NCBI GenBank assembly: GCA_011524905.1
Contig: WTJI01000044.1
Location: forward strand, 1 to 64,000
Origin: Flavobacteriales bacterium
Lineage (GTDB): Bacteria; Bacteroidota; Bacteroidia; Flavobacteriales; Flavobacteriaceae
DNA: 64,000 nt
Direction: 5' to 3'
Part shown: positions 56,816 through 64,000 of the stretch, piece by piece
Layout of the letters: each line of letters starts with the position of its first letter
Numbering within the stretch: position 1 is the stretch's first letter
Notes under the pieces: model-generated
Told to the model about the DNA's origin: nothing
Database searches by the model: none
Seen by the model: only the letters and a program-made list of their open reading frames with translations
Program-made: the position numbers and the translations under genes

Positions 56816-59674
56816 TTACTCAATACTAAAACGATGTTTTTGAATAGCATTGGTAGTTGAAATTTCTAAGATATAATCCCCTGGGGTGAGATAATAATTG
56901 CCATCTTCAGCTGCCTTGAGTGGATTTTTCTTCCTGGCTTTGGGCAGTAATGCTCGATCGTAGGTCAGTGGATATGTCAACGAAACAAAACCTTTATCCA
57001 GACTCCCTTTCGAAGTATATACTTTTTTACCTTTTGAAGTAGTAACCGCCAGGGTATAGTCAGCGACGGATTTTGAAAATACAGTAAAATCATAGCTGGG
57101 TTGTCTCCAAGAATTCCATGATGATCGTCGAGTTCCCCAATACTTTGAATGCTTTTTACTTTTGGGCGCAAAAAGCTGTAAATCTTCTTTTGAGCTCCAG
57201 CTTTGAAGGGGTTTGATGTTGGCCTTATAAATCGATCTACCATGGGTACCAACCAATAAATCTTGTGCCTCTTTTTGGATAACCAAATCATGCACAGCCA
57301 CCGTATTGAGTCCTTCAGCAAAAGCCTGCCAAAATTGACCATGATCGAAAGAAACATAAACCCCACGATCCGTTCCTACATAAAGAATCTCCTCGTTAAC
57401 TGTATCTTCAATAATAACATTTACGGGTGCTGCTGGGAGATTTCCTGCAATAGGCTCCCAATGAAGCCCCTTGTCATGACTGACGTACAAATATGGGTTA
57501 AAGTCATCGTTTCGGTAGCCATTTAAGGCAGCATAAACTCTGTCTTTTTTGTGCTGTGAAGCAACAACACGACTTACCCAAAGATCAGCAGGTAGATTGG
57601 CCGATAACAATTGCCAATCAACACCCCCGTTGGGTGTAGCATAGATTTGACCATCGTCGCTCCCCGTGTAGATTAAACCAAACTGGAAAGGTGATTCACT
57701 AAAGGTTGTAATCGTACCAAAAGTTACATTTCCTTTTCTACCACCTTGAGTCAAATCAGGTGAAATAGGCGTCCAGTCACGCCCTTGATTAAATGATCGA
57801 TGTAGCTTGTTACTCCCCAGGTACAAAATATCCTGATTGTGATGGGACAAGGCAATGGGAGTTTGCCAATTAAATCGCAATGGCGCTTCCCCCAATTCAT
57901 GCTTGGGCTGAATGGCATCTCGAGTGCCTTTTTTTAGATCAAGACGGTAGTAATTACCAAATTGGAAGCCCGTATAAACAGTGTTAGCATCGCGTTGGTC
58001 AATGGCAACTTGCATTCCATCACCACCTAAAATACGGGCCCATGGGTAGCGTCCCGAAGCGTGCCAGTCTCTATTTTCGACTGCGTTGTGAGGACCTTTC
58101 CAAACCCCATTATCTTGCAATCCACCATATACATTGTAGGGTGTTTGATTGTCAACATTAATGGCATAAAACTGTCCTACTTGTGGGGTGTTGTTTTTGC
58201 TCCAATATTCTCCATCTGTGTAGGTGATATTTACACCACCATCATTGCCATTAATCAAATGTCCTGGCTGATTGGGGTTGATCCACAACGCATGGTGATC
58301 TGAGTGTACATTGGGTTTGGATAAACTTTTAAATGACTTACCTCCATCTTCTGAACTTAAAAACGGTACGCCATAGATATAGATTTTATCAGCGTTAAAG
58401 GGTGCTACATGAATGTGTCCAAAATAATAGCCATAGCTGTAATACACCCCATCCAGGTAGTCTGTATGGGTCTTTATCCAGCTTTTTCCACCGTCTTCGC
58501 TTTTGTATACCTCTGCTCCAATAACGGGCGTATCAAATAATTGTGCGTTGGCATTCTCTAGATAAGTTGCCAGGTCAATGGGCTTGATTTCTCCTGCACG
58601 AACTTGATTTTTCAAATTTTCAGCCCGGTATTTTTCATGAAAACCGTTGCGCTTGAGGTACGTATTGATTTGTTTGTTGGGCAAAGACAAAAATTCAGAG
58701 GTGGACATTTTTTTAAAGGCCTCTTTGGTCAAATTATCAGAAGCTTTCGGTTTTTCTTTTTCCCGGCGAAATTGACTGTCGTGGATAGCGTAGATGGTTT
58801 GGTGGTCATATACGGCGATCCCGATGCGACCAACGCCTTGACCCGTAGGAAAACCGCTAGAAGGGGTATTGATTTTTCGCCAACTTTGCCCAGCATCCTC
58901 ACTTTTATAAATACCCGAATGGGTTCCACTCCCAGAAAAATTCCAGGCTTTGCGGTCTTTTTCCCAAGCAGCAGCATAGAGGGTTGAAAAATCGTTGGGT
59001 ACTTGTGCCAGGTCGATTATACCTGTTTGCTCATTGATAAACAGACTTTGTTGCCAAGTGGAGCCAGCGTCATTTGTAATATAGATGCCACGCTCTTTGT
59101 TAGGTGTGTATAAATGACCAGTCACCCCAACAACCAAATGATCTGGATTTTCTGGATTGATGAGAATTTTACCAATATGGTGGCTATCAGCTAAGCCGTG
59201 ATGGGTCCAAGTGGCGCCATTGTCTTGCGTCCGTAAAATACCAATTCCAGCGTATGAAGAACGTGAGGCGTTGTTCTCACCAGTCCCTACCCAAAGTGTT
59301 CGACTGGGCCAATGCATTGCCATTTCCCCAATATTTTGAGTGGGAGCATTTTCCATTATGGGGCTAAAACTAATCCCGTTGTCCTTCGTGTGCCAAATAC
59401 CACCAGAGGCATAAGCCACGTAAAATTCTGTCGGCTGTTTTGGGTTGACAGCTAAGGCAACCACCCGGCCACTCATGATGGCGGGGCCTATATTTTCGAA
59501 AGGAAGATTTTTGACCCAAGAGTCTTGGATCAATTGATCATGATCTGAAACTGATTTAAGCCAAGCCGTACCCGTTGTAGGTTGTGCTAAAGCCAAAAAT
59601 CCAATGAGAAAAAACACACTAGTATACCTGGTATACTTCATACTTAAAATTTGAATCATGCTTAAAAAGTACAA
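56816..59674 (-). CDS. BNR/VPS10 (sortilin)-like beta-propeller exported protein (second copy)
   Basis: Signal peptide; HTKDNGISFSP, RTQDNGATWTH, ITNDAGSTWQQ, KSEDAGQSWRK Asp-box repeats; same overall architecture as 25919..29047. Confidence 0.87.
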   Translation of the reverse strand: MYFLSMIQILSMKYTRYTSVFFLIGFLALAQPTTGTAWLKSVSDHDQLIQDSWVKNLPFENIGPAIMSGRVVALAVNPKQPTEFYVAYASGGIWHTKDNGISFSPIMENAPTQNIGEMAMHWPSRTLWVGTGENNASRSSYAGIGILRTQDNGATWTHHGLADSHHIGKILINPENPDHLVVGVTGHLYTPNKERGIYITNDAGSTWQQSLFINEQTGIIDLAQVPNDFSTLYAAAWEKDRKAWNFSGSGTHSGIYKSEDAGQSWRKINTPSSGFPTGQGVGRIGIAVYDHQTIYAIHDSQFRREKEKPKASDNLTKEAFKKMSTSEFLSLPNKQINTYLKRNGFHEKYRAENLKNQVRAGEIKPIDLATYLENANAQLFDTPVIGAEVYKSEDGGKSWIKTHTDYLDGVYYSYGYYFGHIHVAPFNADKIYIYGVPFLSSEDGGKSFKSLSKPNVHSDHHALWINPNQPGHLINGNDGGVNITYTDGEYWSKNNTPQVGQFYAINVDNQTPYNVYGGLQDNGVWKGPHNAVENRDWHASGRYPWARILGGDGMQVAIDQRDANTVYTGFQFGNYYRLDLKKGTRDAIQPKHELGEAPLRFNWQTPIALSHHNQDILYLGSNKLHRSFNQGRDWTPISPDLTQGGRKGNVTFGTITTFSESPFQFGLIYTGSDDGQIYATPNGGVDWQLLSANLPADLWVSRVVASQHKKDRVYAALNGYRNDDFNPYLYVSHDKGLHWEPIAGNLPAAPVNVIIEDTVNEEILYVGTDRGVYVSFDHGQFWQAFAEGLNTVAVHDLVIQKEAQDLLVGTHGRSIYKANIKPLQSWSSKEDLQLFAPKSKKHSKYWGTRRSSWNSWRQPSYDFTVFSKSVADYTLAVTTSKGKKVYTSKGSLDKGFVSLTYPLTYDRALLPKARKKNPLKAAEDGNYYLTPGDYILEISTTNAIQKHRFSIE

Positions 59675-59752
59675 ATTTTATGAAACAATTTTAGTTTTTA
59701 ATTCCGTTTAAGAAGCTATCAAATTGATGTAAAATCAATTACATTCGTATGC

Positions 59753-61045
59753 ATGAAATATAAATCTCTACCCGCTTCATTTTACCAACAAGTCCGAAAG
59801 CAGTTTATGCAAAAAATGAAGCCTCAAAGCTTGGCCATATTCAATTCTAATGACGTTTATCCCATTAGTGCAGACTCAACCTTGCCTTTTGCGCAACACC
59901 GAGATATTTTTTACCTCAGCGGTGTGGATCAGGAAGAAAGTATTTTAGTTTTATTTCCCGATGCCTACGAAGCAAAACATCGCGAAATCCTTTTTTTGCG
60001 AGAGACCAATGCACACATCGCAGTTTGGGAAGGGGCCAAACTCAGCAAAAAAGCAGCTTCAGCCTTGACCGGTATTGAAACAGTTTATTGGTTAAAAGAC
60101 TTCGATCGGGTTTTTCAAGAGCTTAGTACGCAGTGTGAAACTTTTTATTTTAATACCAATGAACATTATCGTCAGGCCGTTGAAACAGAAACTCGTGAAG
60201 ATCGGTTTATTAAGCAGTGTAAATTAAATTACCCTGCGCATCAAGTTGCCAAGAGCAACCCTATATTGCAGCAACTGCGGTCGATAAAGGCGGAAGAAGA
60301 AATTCAACAAATTCAACAGGCTTGCGACATAACGGAAGAAGGGTTTCGTCGAATATTAGATTTTGTTCGGCCAGGAGTTTGGGAATTTGAAATAGAAGCG
60401 GAACTAGCGCATGAATTCCTTCGCAATCGTTCAAAGGGGTTTGCCTATCAACCCATCATTGCTTCGGGGAAGAACAGCAATGTTCTCCACTATACAGACA
60501 ATAACCAACAATGTCAGTCTGGCGACTTATTGCTTATGGATGTGGCTGCCGAATATGGAAATTATTCCAGTGATATGACCCGAACTATTCCTGTATCTGG
60601 AAAATTTAGCCCCCGTCAACGCGCTGTGTATGATGCAGTTCTCCGAGTAAAAAAACAGGCAACAGCAATGCTTAAGCCTGGTGTTCTTTGGAAATCCTAT
60701 CATGAAGAAGTAGGAAAAATAATGACTGGTGAACTCATAGACCTGGGGCTTTTAGATAAAGCTGATGTTCAAAATGAAGACCCAAAAATGCCTGCTTATA
60801 AAAAATATTTCATGCACGGCACCTCCCACCATTTGGGACTCGACACGCACGATTATGGATTATTACATTTGCCCATGGCGGCCAATATGGTCTTTACGGT
60901 TGAACCTGGTATTTATCTTCCCGAAGAGGGTTTTGGTGTTCGATTAGAAGACAATGTCGTGATTCAAGAACAAGGAGAACCCATCAATCTTATGAAAAAT
61001 ATTCCCATAGCCCCTGAGGCCATTGAGGAATTAATGCACTCTTAA
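59753..61045 (+). CDS. pepP: aminopeptidase P family metallopeptidase
   Basis: FYLSGVDQEESILVLFPD; LLLMDVAAEYGNYSSDMTRTIPVSG; HGTSHHLGLDTHDYG; FTVEPGIYLPEEGFGVRLEDNVVI. Confidence 0.94.
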   Translation: MKYKSLPASFYQQVRKQFMQKMKPQSLAIFNSNDVYPISADSTLPFAQHRDIFYLSGVDQEESILVLFPDAYEAKHREILFLRETNAHIAVWEGAKLSKKAASALTGIETVYWLKDFDRVFQELSTQCETFYFNTNEHYRQAVETETREDRFIKQCKLNYPAHQVAKSNPILQQLRSIKAEEEIQQIQQACDITEEGFRRILDFVRPGVWEFEIEAELAHEFLRNRSKGFAYQPIIASGKNSNVLHYTDNNQQCQSGDLLLMDVAAEYGNYSSDMTRTIPVSGKFSPRQRAVYDAVLRVKKQATAMLKPGVLWKSYHEEVGKIMTGELIDLGLLDKADVQNEDPKMPAYKKYFMHGTSHHLGLDTHDYGLLHLPMAANMVFTVEPGIYLPEEGFGVRLEDNVVIQEQGEPINLMKNIPIAPEAIEELMHS

Positions 61046-61974
61046 TCCTTAGCAGGGAAAAGAATTTCACTTTTCAGCTCTAACTCTGGGGTGTCTTTTG
61101 GACTATTCCAATAAACTTCAAACGGCGCTTGCTTTTTGATGGGTTTAAATTTTTTGTTGCGCATGTGCATCATACCAGCCGACCATGCATTGCCAACATG
61201 GCGATAGGGACCTTGATGTAAGACCGAATACACAGCCATTTCAGGTAGTTTGCCTTGAATAAAATCGGCCGGTAAATCTTCTGGAATTGCTGTAAGCGGT
61301 ACAGCTGATGTGTATTTGACTTTTTTACCTACCATGTCCCATTTGTGATACAAGGTAAAAGCAGGCCCTGCTTGGTATGATTTCCATTGATTGTGATACA
61401 ATGTCATTAGTTTTTCGAAATCTTTGCTCATGTAGGTGTCAATTTCTTGGGTCGCTACTTCTCTTTTAATCCCTACATAAAGTTTTGCTTTTTGCTTTTT
61501 AAGTCCCTGAAAAGTTATTTCTGAATTGGTTTTACCTGTTTCTATTAAATCTTTTAGCATACGAAGACCACGCCGATAGTCTTCACTTATAAATGCCATC
61601 ATGGATTTCTTCATCCAAAATAAAAAAATAGGCAAACTACTTTCCATCGTCCATTTTAGTAGCGTTTTGTCATCTTTTTTTTCGAGATAGAACGCCACCT
61701 TTGCAAAAGATTTCCATGGTTTTAGAAACTGTAGGTCCATAGTCAAAAAATCAAAGTGCTTGGAGGTTTCTGTAATTGTCATTTCCCCCGAACCAACAAT
61801 AGAACCGTCCCAAGAGTATAAGTCACCTTTCTCAGATACCTTAACGTGACAATCTGGTTCGGCCAATAACCAAGGAGACCACTGCTGCCAATTATGGTAA
61901 TCACTTAAAAATTTATAAATTTTTTCTGCTTTTTGATTGATGAGGATACTTTCCTCAATGTGTATTTTAGGCAT
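61042..61974 (-). CDS. SRPBCC-domain / GyrI-like small-molecule-binding protein
   Basis: N-terminal SRPBCC (IHIEESILINQKAEKIYKFLSDYHNWQQWSPWLLAEPD), C-terminal GyrI-like (MAVYSVLHQGPYRHVGNAWSAGM...EVYWNSPKDTP). Confidence 0.82.
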   Translation of the reverse strand: MPKIHIEESILINQKAEKIYKFLSDYHNWQQWSPWLLAEPDCHVKVSEKGDLYSWDGSIVGSGEMTITETSKHFDFLTMDLQFLKPWKSFAKVAFYLEKKDDKTLLKWTMESSLPIFLFWMKKSMMAFISEDYRRGLRMLKDLIETGKTNSEITFQGLKKQKAKLYVGIKREVATQEIDTYMSKDFEKLMTLYHNQWKSYQAGPAFTLYHKWDMVGKKVKYTSAVPLTAIPEDLPADFIQGKLPEMAVYSVLHQGPYRHVGNAWSAGMMHMRNKKFKPIKKQAPFEVYWNSPKDTPELELKSEILFPAKD

Positions 61975-62048
61975 AGCATAAGATGTTTAGATTCAATTTG
62001 GCGGCGGTAAAAAATACTTTACCCCATTCGTGAAATTAATAAATAAAA

Positions 62049-62171
62049 CTAGCAATTGCAGTCTTTGCCACAGGATTTGTCAGATTTAGAAGGACTAAAA
62101 AAGCGACGGTACAAAGAGCGTACGGCAAAAACAGCAGCCAAAGCGACGAGAAGGATTTGCAGGGTTTCCAT
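62049..62171 (-). CDS. FeoB-associated Cys-rich membrane protein (40 aa)
   Basis: My translation: METLQILLVALAAVFAVRSLYRRFFSPSKSDKSCGKDCNC. ATG overlaps the feoB TGA (TGATG). Absent from the supplied ORF track (below length cutoff). Confidence 0.88.
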   Translation of the reverse strand: METLQILLVALAAVFAVRSLYRRFFSPSKSDKSCGKDCNC

Positions 62172-64000
62172 CAGCTCAGAAATTGATAAGCGCCAAAAGC
62201 CGATACATAGGCGATGATGGTCATCAACCCTAGTTGAAGCATGGGCCAGCGCCAGCTATTGGTTTCTTTTTTTACAATGGCAAGGGTACTCATACACTGC
62301 ATCGCAAAAGCATAAAACAACATTAAGGAGATACCCGTTGGCAAATCAAAAATTAAACTACCATCGGCTCGTGTTTCTTGCGCCATCTTATTTTTAATTG
62401 GGGTTTCTTCTTCACTGCCCACACTGTAAATAGTAGCAAGACTGCCCACAAAAACTTCGCGAGCAGCAAAAGAACTTATCAATGCAATGCCAATTTTCCA
62501 ATCATATCCCAAAGGACGAATGACTGGCTCAATGGCCTTGCCCAGTATGCCCATATAAGAATGCTCTAAACGATAGGCAGCAATTTTGGCTTCCAAAACT
62601 GCAGGAGATAGCTGTTTGGTGGCTTGTTGCTTTACTATAGCCTCTGCGTCAGAAAAATCTTTCCCTGGACCAAAAGATGCCATCAGCCATAAAAGTATAG
62701 AAATTGCTAAAATGACCTTTCCTGCTTCAGTTACAAATGATTTTGTTTTTTCTAAGACCGTAATCCCTACGTTTTTCAGTAGTGGCATTTTATAATTGGG
62801 CATTTCCACAACAAAATAACTTTTATGGGTCGTTTTGAAGTATTTTTTAAGTATCCAAGAAGATAAAAGTGCCATGACAAAACCCAAAAGATAGAGCCCC
62901 ATGAGGGTCAATCCTTGGATATTAATGCCTAAAAATGTTTTTTCAGGAATGACTAAACTAATCAAAATGAGATAAACGGGTAATCGCGCGGAACAAGTTG
63001 TAAATGGAGTCACCAAAATTGTTAATAAACGCTCTTTCCAATTTTCAATGTTTCTTGTAGCCATTACGGCTGGAATAGCACAAGCTGTTCCTGAAATTAG
63101 GGGAATAACACTTTTACCACTTAATCCAAATCGGCGGAGTCCTCGGTCCATTAAAAAAACAACACGACTCATATAACCCGATTCTTCGAGTAATGATATA
63201 AACAAGAATAAAAAGGCAATTTGCGGAATGAATATTACAATCCCGCCTAGACCAGGAATAATACCTTCAGCCAACAAACTGGTAAACAGACCTGGGGGGA
63301 GTTTTGTATTGACCCATTCGCTAAGTTGTGCAAAGCTGCTATCTATCAAATCCATAGGAACACTACTCCAATCGTAAATGGACTGGAAAATCAAAAGGAG
63401 TAGGGCAAAAAAGAAAACATAACCCCAAACTTTATGAATCAAAACACGATCTAAGCGACTGCGCCAATCCGAAGCAGCATTTTGATCAACATGGTAGGAT
63501 TGTTTCAGAGTATCATTGATGATTTGATACCGTCTGATAGTTTCTTTTTGTTGTAGTCTCTTTAGGGCTGCATCACTTTCAATCTTAAAGTCTGGTGATT
63601 TTTGAATTCTATTTCGTTCGACTTTTGAGAAATTTACATCTTGGGTAATCACCAGCCAAAGCTTGTAGATGGATTCTGTTGGAAATGCCTTTTTAAGTTG
63701 CTGAAAATAGTCTTTGTCTATGGATTCTAATTCCAGTAGCGGTGTGGACGGTAATTTTCTGTAATCAATAATGGCTTTTTTGAGGGTTGCTATACCCTCT
63801 TGATTACGCATACTTGTCAAGATTACCTGCGTACCCAATTTTTCTTGAAGCTTTTCAATATCTATCTGAATTCCCTTTCGCTTCATTTGATCTGCCATAT
63901 TGACGACCAAAAGGGTGGGAATTCCCAAATCCTTGATTTGGGTAAACAAAAGTAAGTTGCGTTTTAAATTTTCAATATCTGTGATGACGACGACTAGATC
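62171..64000 (-). CDS. feoB: ferrous iron transport protein B, 5'-truncated at the window edge
   Basis: G-domain remnant LLVVNMADQMKRKG; VFLMDRGLRRFGLSGKSVIPLISGTACAIPAVMATR; FTTCSARLPVYLILI. Frame stays open to 64000 (DLVVVITDIENLKRNLLLFTQIK). Confidence 0.95.
   Translation of the reverse strand, partial: DLVVVITDIENLKRNLLLFTQIKDLGIPTLLVVNMADQMKRKGIQIDIEKLQEKLGTQVILTSMRNQEGIATLKKAIIDYRKLPSTPLLELESIDKDYFQQLKKAFPTESIYKLWLVITQDVNFSKVERNRIQKSPDFKIESDAALKRLQQKETIRRYQIINDTLKQSYHVDQNAASDWRSRLDRVLIHKVWGYVFFFALLLLIFQSIYDWSSVPMDLIDSSFAQLSEWVNTKLPPGLFTSLLAEGIIPGLGGIVIFIPQIAFLFLFISLLEESGYMSRVVFLMDRGLRRFGLSGKSVIPLISGTACAIPAVMATRNIENWKERLLTILVTPFTTCSARLPVYLILISLVIPEKTFLGINIQGLTLMGLYLLGFVMALLSSWILKKYFKTTHKSYFVVEMPNYKMPLLKNVGITVLEKTKSFVTEAGKVILAISILLWLMASFGPGKDFSDAEAIVKQQATKQLSPAVLEAKIAAYRLEHSYMGILGKAIEPVIRPLGYDWKIGIALISSFAAREVFVGSLATIYSVGSEEETPIKNKMAQETRADGSLIFDLPTGISLMLFYAFAMQCMSTLAIVKKETNSWRWPMLQLGLMTIIAYVSAFGAYQFLS

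Noticed and set aside
56657-56860. 67-aa plus-strand ORF in the sdhC-BNR intergenic region
   Set aside because: Overlaps the BNR gene 3' end antisense, unconvincing composition, no promoter or family match.
59724-59738. TTGAT-GTAAA-ATCAA upstream of pepP as an FNR-like box
   Set aside because: Half-sites are separated by 5 rather than 4 bp, and the region is AT-rich; too weak to call.
1-64000. Search for CRISPR arrays, IS elements, prophage or toxin-antitoxin/defence islands
   Set aside because: No regularly spaced direct repeats, transposase/integrase, phage structural or known defence proteins seen. The YwqK-like protein is often labelled an antitoxin by automated pipelines, but no toxin partner is present.

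Overview
This 64 kb window looks like chromosomal core-genome sequence from a member of the Bacteroidota, probably Flavobacteriia. Protein families and TTG-N~21-TAnnTTTG promoters support that placement. I found no convincing prophage, IS element, CRISPR array or defence island. Main content: tRNA-Gln; a DUF2723 membrane protein; dgt; a probable phosphate-acquisition module (surface lipoprotein, TonB-dependent receptor, PiT transporter with a PhoU-like tail, YwqK/MORN-like protein); nrdAB; a heme-biosynthesis region (hemH-MATE with a divergent araC/hemACDEF-antiporter-hemB, and a HemJ/CopD-like protein nearby); glyS; the sdhCAB operon; two large BNR/VPS10-like beta-propeller proteins; and a 5'-truncated feoB with a 40-aa Cys-rich partner missing from the ORF track. 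The strongest candidate for something under-described is the phosphate module. It is flanked by two arrays of TTAACA-like half-sites in 11-bp register, each placed 19-20 bp upstream of a TAnnTTTG -7 motif with no -33 TTG. Other points of interest are a perfect DnaA box upstream of nrdB, an FNR-like box in the araC/hemA intergenic region, an orphan promoter pointing antisense into a DUF3109 gene, a 101-bp convergent coding overlap, and four convergent gene pairs whose stop codons interlock in a CTAG or TTAA tetramer. All family calls come from reading the translated sequence; no database search was run.
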